NCBI GenBank assembly: GCA_013398175.1
Contig: VZRZ01000394.1
Location: forward strand, 721,999-785,998
Length of the DNA: 64,000 nt
From: Climacteris rufus
Lineage: Eukaryota; Chordata; Aves; Passeriformes; Climacteridae
Direction of reading: 5' to 3'
Below the pieces are notes generated by a model. That model saw only the letters and a program-made list of their open reading frames with translations, ran no database searches and was not told the origin of the DNA. The position numbers and the translations under genes were made by a program. The first letter of the stretch is position 1. Every line of letters begins with the position of its first letter. This document shows, in pieces, positions 1 to 11,560 of this stretch.

Positions 1-3000
1 AAAGAAAAAAAAATCCTTGCTCTTTATCTGGCTAGATTGAAAAATGTTTTCTTCTCTTCTCTTGTTTTTTTTTTTTTTTCCTCATTGATATTTGTTGTTT
101 TTCAGCCTTTGATGGCCTCCCAAACAACTTTACCATCTTTCTGTGCATCTGTGATGTTCCCATATTATATTAATGTGAGTCATTCTCACCAATAAGCCTG
201 GGACTGAGCTGCCTGTACGACAAAATTACAGTTTATCTCTAGTGAGTTTCAGGAGTTTTGCCAGGAGAGACTTTGACCCTATGCTATGTAATTCCAGTTA
301 CTTGCTTGTTCTGCCACCTTTCCCTTTTGTTCTTGCTCTATCCAGGAGAACAGCCAGCTCACTTGGCAAAAGAGGTTTGTGATGTCTGTGGGAGTAGTTT
401 GAAGCTTTTGGCTGATGTTTCCCTTGCACTTGCTGAGACACCAGAACACTGTTATCACCCGTTTAAAAGGATGTTCAAAAAACCCTCAAACCCAGATATA
501 TGTGACAAAACTGTGGCCTAAGCCAAAAAAAGTACTTAGAACCTGCAAGGAGCTGGTTGGAGGTTAAAGAAATGCCAAAAAATATTTTTGTTTAATGTTT
601 TCTTCTCAATCTACCAGACAGTCTACTTTAATAATAGTGTCATGTTTACCAGCTAGAAAATTTATACTCAACAAGAATGCAAAGATCATCAGTAAATGCA
701 CAAGAGTGATTTAAAATAGGGTAACTACTGACATATGCAGACACATATTCCTAAAAATGAGTTGCAACACATCGTAAAAGTCACACCCATTTTATAAAGC
801 TTTCCTTACTGCCCTGTCAAATCAGGGAAAGTAATCAGATGCAGCTTTCATGTGTACAAAACTATTTATTCCAGGCAAACCTGGCATACAGAGAGATGCA
901 AATGGGAGGACACGAATTCCCTCCCCACCCTCAGCACATGGTTTTCCACAGTGCTGTGTTTTCGTTTGTGCATCCAAAAGCTGCCTGGCATTTCCATACA
1001 GTCAGTTCAGCCCTGCTCACACCTACACCCACGACTGTCTGTTTTGTCAGCCTGGGTTACTCCGAAAATGTGCAAGGAGAAATGATTAACTGCAGTCAAT
1101 TTATCTGGGACTCTTAGAGGGAGTGAATAACATTAGCTTAAGTAAAAAATATCCAGGTGACAGCAGTCATATGCTTGCTGATATTATACACTGCACTGGG
1201 TGAATATCAGGGTGAAAAATTAGAAAATGCCAGGCATGAGTGGATGTTTCATAACACAATTTTTAATTGCATGATTATATGCTCCCTTCACCCTAACCTC
1301 TGCACCCATGTTTTCCCTCTTCCTTGGGTAGGGTGGAGCTGCCTTAAGGATGAATCAGTGAAGGTGTCTGCTTTCTAAAGGGCTCCTTGGCATTTGTGGC
1401 AGACAGGAGGTACATGGGGAATGAGGCTGGGGAGTGCTGCAGAAGATGAAGAAGCCTTTGGGTGAAGAATTTCGGTGATGGATGACTCATATACCCCAAA
1501 CTTTTACTAATGATTCCTGACATCTAAGCTTTATTTTTGCGTTTGTGAGTGACACCCCTGGCACATGACTTGAAGAAAGCCTGGGCTCTACCAGAGGCAA
1601 ATGGTGAGGGAAACAATGAACACAGAAAGTGCTGCATGATATTGAGGATACAGAAAAGTCAGAAATGACCCAAAACTGAAAGAGACTTTTAATGATTCCT
1701 TCATGGCTCAATTCTACATCAAACACAGACAAACCAGAGTCTGATTACAGGTTTTAATGAACTTTGATACCATTGTAATTAATGTTTCAGAAAAAGACAC
1801 AAGAAAATGAATAATTCTGTTTTCAGGGCAGTATTCAGCAAATAAGTCCTAGGGTTTCAGTAGGAAATGAGGAGAATACAAAATAAGGAATAGCTGCTCA
1901 TTATCTGAGCACTGTCCATCTTATGCAGGAGACAAGAAGAAAACTGTGGAAAAAACATTTGTGGGTCTGCATAATCAGATGGGACAGGGCTGCAGGGATA
2001 TCCTTTGCTCCAGTATTTCCCAGTGTTGCATCTTGATGGTGTTCCCTCTTTAAAAAGTGGCTTCACATGTGTGCATTTTACCACCCACATCCAGCTGGGA
2101 CATGGGGTCTGGGCTGAAGGGGGTTTCCATGCTATGGACACAAGTCCTCCACCTCAGCTTTGCCCCTCTACCCCTGACTCATTCTCTCCAGAACGTATCT
2201 GGTTAGGACAGATCCTGGCTTAAAGCTCAGATGAGCTGGCTTCAGCCTAGACATTTCTCAGACACCCCTACCCAGGTGCCATGAGTACCAGTGCTGCTCA
2301 AAAACCAGCAAGAGTGTGAGGATAAACACTGAGGTACTGGTGCTATGGAGAGGTATCTGGCGTTATGAAGACACGTTTAATCTCCCATCTCACCTCATCT
2401 CTCTCTAAAGACCACAATACCTTAGGGGTGGGTTATGCCAGCCATAATGAAGCTAAATATTGCCTTATTTGTGCTATATAATTCTTGGGCCTGATCATGG
2501 AATATTTGCTGAAAAGATTAGTTCTATAAGTAATTAGTCTTTCTAGAAAAAGAGTATCAGTGGCACCAGATAATACTCTAATTCCCTCTATCCAAAATAA
2601 TTTAATCTCTTCTAAATGAAACCCATTTTTCTAAAGAAAAATTACTTCCATGGTATTATTCGGAACCTGGCCATGGAGAGATTCAACTTTAGATGAAGCA
2701 GTAATGATTTCACCTAACTTTGTATTTCAACTCCTAAGCTACTAGAATTAATTGAGCGTGTAATTAAGGAAGGATTTTCTTACCAATATGATCATGCCTA
2801 TAATTAAAATCTCACACAAATGTGTATGTGAAAGAATAGGGCAGGGCAGAGCAGGGAAGAGACCAAAGTGTCTGACAGGTTTACATCAAAGGACCTGAGC
2901 TCCTGCAGCTCTGAGCCAGAGGGAGGGGAGGAAGGGAAAACAGGACTGGCTGATAACTGACTTGATATATTGTTTTTGACCTCCTGTCTTCAAAGCCCCG

Positions 3001-6000
3001 AGTGGTTTGAGTGCTGTCTACCTGGGAGATGGGTTCTACCTTTAATATTCCTTCAGCAGAGTCAAGCTTTGCAAGCATTTGTGCTACCAAGAGCAGGAGA
3101 GCGATGATATCTGCGTGTTTTCAGAGGGACTGGAGTGGGTTGGCTGCTGCTTTGGGCTGTGCCTCATCAGTGCTGTGGCCCAGGGGACCCTGTGGCATGT
3201 CATGACAGCCACTTCTTTCCTCTGGTGTTTGTTGCATGGGAGAGCCATGAACAAGATTTTGTAAAAAAAAAAAAAAAAAAGAGTGGTGCATTTTTATTGC
3301 TGATATTTATACCGGATTCACTACTAAATCAGCCTTCAATAGCTGTGTTCAGCCTGTCATGTGTGACCCAGGTCAATGGCTCTGCCTGGGGACAGCTGCA
3401 TTTGGGGAGATTTTCCTGTTCGGAACATGGGGAGAGGTTGGGTGCTGGGGTAGCTGCAACACAGCACCTCCACAACAGCTGAGCTTCTGCACAAAAGGAA
3501 CAAGGGCTTTCCCTAAACAAAACCAAGAAACACCATGGGAACTTGGAGCTTGAAGAGAAGGTTATCCTTCTCTCACAGGATAACCAAACCAAGGATCAAG
3601 ACATCAAGGAAAAACAGGTGCGGATGAATGCTGCATGAATGAAGCCACCCTGAGCAGCAAAACTGCTCTCTCACTTGTTTGATATCTGCTGTGGTCAGGG
3701 GAACAGGACTTTGTATGTTTGTTGACATTATGATATGCTTATAAATTACATCAAAAAGACCTGCATCTGTGTTCAGATCTCCTCTGAACTGGAACAACCT
3801 GCAGGGCCCGGGATTTTGTCTTGCTGGTTGAGTCCCGAATGGGGTCAGAGTTTTGGTCTCATAGATTTGGTGGGGCTTATATTGCAATGAAGATAAAAGA
3901 GGAATGCAGGGAAAGTTAGAGTACATCAGATGTGTGTTTCAGGAAGAAAGCCCACATGCCTAGCTGCACACATATTTTACATTTATATAAATCCAGTAAA
4001 ATACCATGAGATATAGCTGACCATTACTGAAGTCTGTGCTTAGACCTATACTGGCATGCACTGGTTATGGATCAGACATTTTTTACATGAAGTATGTGTT
4101 GTGTAAGTGCTTTACTGCATTCCATATAGTCCCAAACATTAAACAAACACAGTCCCTATAAACCACTGCCTTCAGAATGACAAAATATATCAGACAGACA
4201 TGCAGGAGAGCTGCTTTCCTCCACAGATAAGTACCATGCTGGCATTTTGGGGCAACCATCATTTTTGCTTCATAATCATCTCACTCATAACTTTCTTATT
4301 TTTTCAGCTTTCCCATATTTACAGCAATTAAGAGTTTGTGACCTTCCCCAGGGAATACAACCTGTGATTCACAGCTAAAGAGTGGGTGTCTCTGTCTGAC
4401 TTCTGCTTTTGAAAGGGTGGCAAATTGCCTTGCCAACAGCTGCCATTAAGCAAAATGCTTAATGAAATGCCTAGGAAGATGAGTGCTCACCAGTGTTCTT
4501 TCTCTGCACTTCCTAAAAAAGCCTGTGACCCACACAATGAGCTAGCAAGCTTTATGCTCTCAATGCTGTCATCATTATTTTTCATTAATCTCTCCAACCC
4601 ATGCCTTTTCATATTGCATTTTAAACATTATTATTAATTATTATTGTGTTGTTATTACTATGATTGCTATTATTCATTGCATTGTGGTACCACAGTGTTC
4701 TTTACATAACCCCGCAGTGTGCGTTCCTATGAGGTGCCATGGAAGCTATGACAAGGTCCTTGGGGACTTTCAGGCAACCTCAGCCACAGGTTTAGGGCAC
4801 CTGAGACCTTCCTGAGCACCTCTGCTACAGCATCTGCACATGGCTGAGCAAGACATAGAGAACTGAAGCCAGGGTGCAGGATGGCTTGAGCTGGGACATG
4901 GTGTTTGGACAGTGGGAGGTGAGCAAGGCAACTGGGAGCAGTTCCATCCTCTGACGGGACTCAGTGGTGTCTGATACACCATGTAAGAGCTGTGGTCACC
5001 ACGGCATGCTGTGATCATTCCAGGCTCCAACACAACAGGGTGCCAAGCCTAATTGCACCGCCCAGTGATGTGGTCCTGATGCTCAGCTGGTGATGGCTGA
5101 GGGGGGATCATGCTCTCTGTGAAAGGCAAAGCAATCCCAGCGTTGTGATTTTCCTCGTCCATTCAAGTGCTGTCTGACAGTCATCATGGGAGAGCTCAGC
5201 AAGAGCTGAACCCGCTCAACCTGGTGTGCACCCAATGGTGCCTCATCCTAGGATAGGGTAGCCTGGACTCTTTTGTGCTCATGAGGATGCTGAGAATGGA
5301 CAGCATCCCCTGGGCTTTGGATCATGGGTGAGATACCAGAACCTGTGCTGCAATCCCTCCTCCTTAAAAAACAAAGGCAAAGTGCCCCCATTTCCTCCCA
5401 ACCTTCAGTAGGGAGCATTTGGGGACAGGGACTGTGCTCTCAGCACTAAGCATACAAGTCCCTGTGCTGGATTTTGATCTCCCAGTTCTCTGCAATGCCA
5501 TTCCCATTAACAGCGCAGTGTCCGGCCCCTGCCCAGGACACACAAAGATGCTTTCCCCTGTACAGTAAATAACCCACCCCTGCTGTGCCTGGGCACGAGT
5601 GCAGGGCCCAGTCAGGCATGGAGCTCCCTGCTCTGCTGCAAAGCACAGCCGGGGAGGAAAAATAACCTTTCAGTTTTATGTTCAGTGATATATCGTCTTT
5701 AAATCTGAACGGGTTTAGGAAATGTTACAGAACAGAAACGGCTCTGCTTTTCCAGAGGCCTAATGTTATGGTAGAGTTATTCCAAAGCCAAACTCTGCTC
5801 TGAGTTATGCCCCTATATGCTCTCTCCCAGGTATTTATAAAATTATGATTAACAGTAGCAGACACAGGACTTCATTATTTCTTGAATTGCCTTTCTTTTT
5901 AACCATCTACAAGCTCTGAGAATTACATATGGCCTCATTAACCTCTGTGTCAAACTGATAATAAGGCAGGGAAGGAGGTACCCCTTCAGCTGCTTGACAG

Positions 6001-8634
6001 CCTGTGCAGGGGCCCTGTGGAAGAGCTGAGGGAGCACCAGCACGAGCTCTGAGCTCCATGTGGCTGTGTCAGCTTGTGGGTGGTTGCACAGGAACCTGAA
6101 AGGTCTGTGTGCTCACCAGCCATGTGAGGTTACTCCAGCTGGGAGGTCAGAATCCGCCGAAATAAATGGCTTTGGAAATCTCACTCTGTAAGTGGCATCA
6201 GTACCAGTATGTGTCTATCTTGATGGGATATTCAAAATGAAAGTGGAATGCACAGTTGTATCAAAGCAACGATCTGAGACTCCATAGCAGGAATGTGAAT
6301 GCTTTTGGAGGGATGGGGGCACCTTTTGCCCTTTGGTCTTTTGCCATTCTTAAAAACACCCGGAATGGTTTCACAACATAGGCAAGGGAATTTTTCTGCC
6401 TCTTGGCTTGTACAGGAGTGCTGTTAGCTGATTTCAATATGTGTAGCTGTCCAGACAGTGCAGGATCCTAACTTGAACTTCTGCAGGACAGCTTGCAAGA
6501 TTCAAGTTTAAAACCTGTTCAAATGTTTTGCTAGATGCAGCTGCACAAAAAAAACCTGCTTATATAAAGTTTTTTTTCAGTACCATCTAAAAAGGTGAAA
6601 GACTACAGCAATCCGTAGGTGTAACCCAGACTTCAGTCTTCACTTTCCCTGGGGTAATTTCCCCTCCTGAATTCCTCCCCTGACAATCTCCAAAGCCAGC
6701 TGTCACTGCTTTTGCTATTTAGGACTCTCAGGGGATATGGTACCAAAGTTTTTCTGCTTCGAGCCACTGTGAACTCTGAGTAAGGCACAAGGACAACTTA
6801 ACCATTCTTTGTGAGAGATCTAGCGGTCAAAAACTAAGTGGCTTTGAAAGCAGAGCCAACAGGGTTTAACAAAGTAACAGTAACACCATGGGAGTTTGCT
6901 AATCCCCAAAATCTACAATAAACAGATAAAGTTAATAAGATTCAATAAAAGAGAACAGCCCCATTAACGTTTAAAGAGCACTATCTAAATACTACACACA
7001 TTATTTACTGACTTCCCTTGCTGAATATTCTGTACACAGGAACATTCAAAATTCATTAGCTTTGGATGCAAAGCTTAGTAAATTCGACAGTAATTAATCT
7101 CCATTTACCCTCCGTGTGTGTTTCTGAACAGACGAAAAGTTCATTGAAAAAGTTCTTTCAGCCTCTCTGAAAGAGAAGCAGGGCTTTGATAAACAGAAAA
7201 GCGCCAAACACAGGATTCTGAAAGGAAAATAGAGCAGTAGCCAGTTCTGCGTGGTTCGAGCCAGGTGCTCATTACAAATTCAGTAGCGTGCACTGGCAAG
7301 TGTCAGCAGCAGAGAAACTGAAATTACTGAAATTCTTATGCCAGTGTAATTTGCTGAAGGCGATGCACTGAGGGTTAAGGCAAATTGTGCATGTGTTGAG
7401 GATTATAAAACAAATTAAAATGGAGGCTAACAAAAGGAGTGCAATATTTATGCATTTCTTCATTCTTTTCACTTCGTGGTACTCAATCAACTTCACAGTC
7501 TCTTAAGGTGGCATGGGGACATTGCCATTGTGTACATTCATTTGCTCTTAAGAAGGGGGCTCAGACTTACTAGGCTACAGAATTTAACTGATTCTGGTAC
7601 TATTTATAAGCATCTCTGTTAACCCACCAAATATTTACAACCCACTCTGTTCCTAGTCATGTGAAATTTAATCATCCACACAAAAAGTGCAGTAAGTTTC
7701 CTGTTTCAGTGTATTCTACTTATCTGCTTCGATTTTGATATACCAGCCCATTCTACCATGTATTCCTCCCCTTTCCCTTGAATTGCTGCATTTGTGCACC
7801 CTGGTTAAAAAGCAGAAATGTATTAATCACCCAAGGCTTGCTGCACTGGAGTCCATTGCATGGTGTAATGCTCTTAGTGGTTAATACCCAATCTACCAAA
7901 TATTTTAAAGAGTTTCTAAGTACCCCACTGTGTGATCACCCAGCATGGCCCAGCAACCAAATGGGTTGTTACCCTGTGGAATGAGAAACAAGTTCTCCGT
8001 GAAATATGCTCTTGGTTGTATCTCCCCAGCCCTCTGCAGGCAAGCCCTGCCATGGGGCTGGTTGGAGAGCTGAGGACATATGCCCCTGTCTCTGTCCAAT
8101 GCCTCAGCTCCAGCCCTCCTGCACAATAAACTGGGCTTTTGAAGTCAAGATGTGCCCACCTGTTCCTCTGTCATCTCTGATGTGGAGTGAGAACAGCTGT
8201 GAACAATAGGGACCAAAGACCTGACAGCAATCTTATTTCACTTGCCACCATGAGATTCATCCAAGCCCACCTGCAGGGATTTAGACCTCATTTTAAATTC
8301 AGGGACCTTTGCATTTGGCTATGAGAGGCAGATGTATGCTATCCTCACCCACTGGTGACAGACTGTGAGAGGTGCCTGCAGAGTCAGCTCTGGCTCCTAC
8401 TTACCCATGGAAACAAAGAAAATTGTTTGCTTTTAGTTTTCTGTTTAGATTTGTACAGACTGAATAGAGCTGCTTGGGGCACTGAAGATAAAACAGAGTC
8501 TTTATTTACATTTTACTGTAACAGGGAGATGTTTTTACACAGGTTGAAGTCTTGGAGCTCTCAGGTGCTCCAGGCTCTCTCCAGGCAGCACTGCCAGAAG
8601 TGACCAAAAGCCCACTGTCCTTCATGTCACTGTA
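1..8634. other. non-coding stretch, no gene recognised
   Basis: I see no gene here. The longest open frame (3573-3926, minus, 117 codons) matches nothing I know. Small landmarks are a T15 run at 65-79, an A18 run at 3263-3280, an AT-rich degenerate ATT stretch at about 4625-4675, and a 7-bp inverted repeat (CTTTCAG/CTGAAAG) at 7155-7173. The part from about 6.9 to 7.3 kb is AT-rich with homeodomain-type TAAT cores and could be a conserved non-coding element, but that is only an impression. Confidence 0.6.
3263..3280. repeat. A18 homopolymer
   Basis: An uninterrupted run of 18 adenines. No polyadenylation signal or recognisable retrocopy precedes it, so I treat it as a simple repeat. Confidence 0.85.
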
Positions 8635-8830
8635 CAAACCAAGGGACAAAAGAACTCCCAACTATCCTCCAACAGTTGCAGCCTTAGTGTAAAAGAAGTG
8701 ACAACAGATGGGATCAGACAGACGGGGAAATAGAGGGGAAAAAACGAGGCAATATTAGGGAGTGTGACAGGCAGGGGTCTCGGCACATCGGCAGCCTTGC
8801 TGTTGTCAAGTTTTTTATGTGTAGTCATCA
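8635..8830. repeat. possible old amniote interspersed repeat
   Basis: The wording of this segment (a stretch about an animal-typical 'cccaactatcctccaacag' block, followed by 'cagcagccttgctgttgtc'-like text) matches my memory of a degraded repeat scattered through turtle, crocodile and bird DNA. I cannot name the family and see no clean ends. An alternative is a unique sequence with coincidental resemblance. RepeatMasker with an archosaur library would decide. Confidence 0.25.
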
Positions 8831-8984
8831 CATACTGGGGTTGTATTTGGGGAGTTAATAGATTTTACACTCGATTTTCTGGCAGGGAGCAGGGAGGTGA
8901 TGCCAGTCATGAAGCATCTTCGAAATAAGATTAGTTTTCAAATCTATTCGAGTGATCTATGCAATGTTATTTCTCTGAAAGGTA

Positions 8985-9120
8985 AAGATGTAAGGGCCAA
9001 ACCCTGACCTTTATCTCACAGACTCTATTGGAATATCTCCATCAGCTGCCAGGGAGCTACTCCAGATTAACAGCAACGTAACACCAACGTCAGGCTCTGG
9101 ATCTTCCAGAGAATCCCGCT
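8985..9120. repeat. degraded ancient palindromic amniote repeat
   Basis: The order of blocks is characteristic: a 'ggccaaaccctgac' start, 'gactctattggaatatctcc', then 'gagctactccagatt' and 'gtaacacc', ending with 'caggctctgg'. This is the pattern of a very common, partly self-complementary repeat in crocodile, turtle and bird genomes in which 'gacttcaatggagttac' recurs in both orientations. I recognise the pattern from memory and do not recall a reliable family name. The copy is diverged, so the boundaries are approximate. Confidence 0.45.
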
Positions 9121-10924
9121 GGCTTTACATCATTGCAGTAGATGATTTAAAACCACACTGCTTTGGCTTGAGAAGCTTTTCCCATACACAAAAGAGCTCA
9201 GAACCTCTCCCTTTCTCTACTATTCCAGCAGACTGTGATCCAAAGGATCATGTCTATATTCCCAAGCATATTCTTCTATAGGATCAATATATAACCTGAT
9301 AGTGGAAATTGAGATTACACTTTATGGATGGCATGATTAGGATTTACATTCAAGCTACAAAGCAGGTCAGATGAACAAACAGAATACCCAGTCCTCGACC
9401 ACTTCCCTTACTCTACCCTGTCATTTTTATAGCTGCACACATGCTGCAGGTGCTGATACTACACACATCTGACTGTAATCCACACATCAGCCTGAGAACA
9501 CAGCAGTCCTGCCAGAGACTGCCTCCAGCAGTCGTTTCAAGCTTAGTTAAAGGAGCAGAATGGAAACATCAGCTAAAGCGATGAAAGTTACATTTTCTAA
9601 TAATGAAAATGAGATAGAAATTTTTGCTAGGGTTTTTCTCTATTATCTGATTTTTAAAAAATGATACTGAGAAATGCCTTACAAAGCCTAACATTAATGT
9701 ATGTTCTCCTCAATAATGAGAGATATGAATGGCTGGGTCTATAATCCCTTATAAATCTTTCATTTTATAAATTTCCCATAGCATTGTTCTTGGTAATGGA
9801 GAGCTATATGAAGGTAGCACGTCCTTTTTTAAATTCCCAACTTACTGTGCAAGACAAAAAAGGATTGAATTTAAGCGGGAAAGAAATTACTTCCCTGGAG
9901 AATTGCGGTGCAGACATTTGCAGACATTTGCTGGCAAATTATTTTTATTTAAATCACTTTTTATGTTTTTAATATTGAAAACGCTTTCAATCATTGAAGA
10001 GCCTCTAATTTAGGACGGTGGATGGCAGGGATGTAATTGAGGAGACCAGACTAGCTGATCTGCCTCAGCACAGGGGCTGGACCAGACAATTTCTCAGAAT
10101 TTTTTCAAGTCTGGCATTTATAGAAAACAACTCTGGTCTGACTGCCCCTTCAAAAGTGTTTGCATTTAAGACATATGAAGATACCCTGTTGCCAGCAAGA
10201 CTTGCCATTGAATTCCAATTCTTCCAGTCCTGAGGTACAGTACAACAGGGTTGGATTGCATGTGGTTATGGACTGAAATCAGAAGGATTTCCCCAAGGCT
10301 GTTACCACATGGGATGGTGACTAAATAAAACACAACCAGGATCCAGTCTATCCCCCAGGACCACAAAGAAATAATGGCACGGAAGGAAATTTTACTAACT
10401 CAGCCATCATTGCTTTTTCTCTGGCTTTTCCCTGCTGGAATTCAAGTTTCTTTAATAATGAGGATTAATGTCAAACCTTTAAAGAGAGTTGGGAGTGTGA
10501 GAAGGCAGCAGACAAGTGCAGCAATTCCTTAGATCTGCACACACTCTCTCTTTTACAGCTTTCTGGTTTGGGTCCACAACAAGAGGTCTCCCATCCTGGC
10601 AGGGTATTTGGGCACAAAATCACCCACTTTGCCTGTCCATGCCTCCCTTGCTGCTGGCAGCAGCACGCTGGGGTAGCCCAGTGTCCCCATCCCTCCCCGT
10701 GCCGCAGGTCCGGCTTCCCCGAGCGGCTCCTCGGGGAGCACGCACAGACACACAGACACAATGAGAGCCTCCAACTGGAAATTCAAACAAAAATATGGCT
10801 GTCTACTCCAAAAGGCAAACTCATTTACAAAGGTCATCTCTGCGGAGGAAGAGTGATGCGTTACTCCCACTTGGAGGCAACTGCTGTCGCTCCTCTGCTG
10901 AGTTACATTCAGGAGCATAGTTTT
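9121..10924. other. non-coding stretch, no gene recognised
   Basis: No supported gene. A perfect 10-bp tandem duplication (GCAGACATTT twice) lies at 9910-9929. Around 10018-10120 the text 'ggggctggaccagac' faintly recalls a very old CR1 3' end, but it is too degraded to call. The right end grades into the polypurine tract before the CpG island. Confidence 0.55.
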
Positions 10925-10963
10925 GAAAAGGAAGAAAGAAAAAAAAAAAAAAGAGAGAGAAAA
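10925..10963 (+). repeat. 39-nt polypurine tract
   Basis: An uninterrupted run of A and G, including about 15 consecutive adenines and a short GA dinucleotide run. It lies directly upstream (in plus orientation) of the CpG island that begins near 10990. Such tracts often border promoters, but it may be a simple low-complexity repeat. Confidence 0.8.
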
Positions 10964-10984
10964 TAAAAGAGACAAAAGCTCGGC

Positions 10985-11560
10985 AAGCCCCCTATTCACA
11001 GAGCCAGCCCCGCAACTCCCCTTCCCGTCCTCGGATAAATTCAGCTTCGAAAGATATTAACATCTTTCCCTACCTTCGTTCTCATCGGAGACAGAAGCCC
11101 TTCCATTTTGGTCCGATCCTCATGCCAATCCTCGTCCCCCAACTTAGTATCTCGTCCCCACCTCAAGCATCCCACACGAACAAGAGCATGTCAGGGACGG
11201 CCAGGACACCCTTCCCGGGAGCTCAGCCAGCTGCCAACCCGCCACCTTGCGATCCTCAGTGGCGCGGAGCAGCGTTCCTGGAGAGACCTTCCTCCCCGTC
11301 CCTCCTCTCCCGCGCTCTGTGCACAATCCGCCCGCAGCTATGTTTGTGCCATCGCGGCTGACAAACGATCCCTGCCTTACGTAATGCGCTCAGCACAGGA
11401 CAGGCGATCCCAGCCCAGCCGCGGGGACCCGCTGGCTGCGGGACTCTGCCCTGCCCATTGTGCCGCCGGGGCCGAGCCGGCAACGCGCCCCGGTGGGGCT
11501 GATGCTCCTCCACGCTCGGCGCTCCAGCCGGGAAAGCACCGGGAAAACTTCGTCACCGTG
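10985..11560. promoter_or_regulatory. CpG island, candidate promoter
   Basis: CpG dinucleotides are dense here and scarce in the surrounding tens of kilobases. They are densest at 11210-11530, with clusters such as GCGCGG, CCGCGG and CGGCGC-type runs. In vertebrates an isolated island usually marks a promoter. Sites seen by eye are a palindromic TTACGTAA (11377-11384; PAR bZIP/C/EBP-type, and one chance copy is expected in a window this size) and two abutting RE1-like half sites (11389-11406). The plus strand is open for 196 codons (11108-11698). That frame has no ATG until 11384, leaving 104 codons in a mediocre start context. GC-rich DNA often lacks stops by chance, so I do not call a CDS. 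No canonical TATA box or obvious strong donor fixes the direction. Confidence 0.55.

Noticed and set aside
896..903. Octamer ATGCAAAT sites (also 32990-32997, 16798-16805)
   Set aside because: An 8-bp motif is expected about twice in 64 kb on two strands, so these are not significant by themselves.
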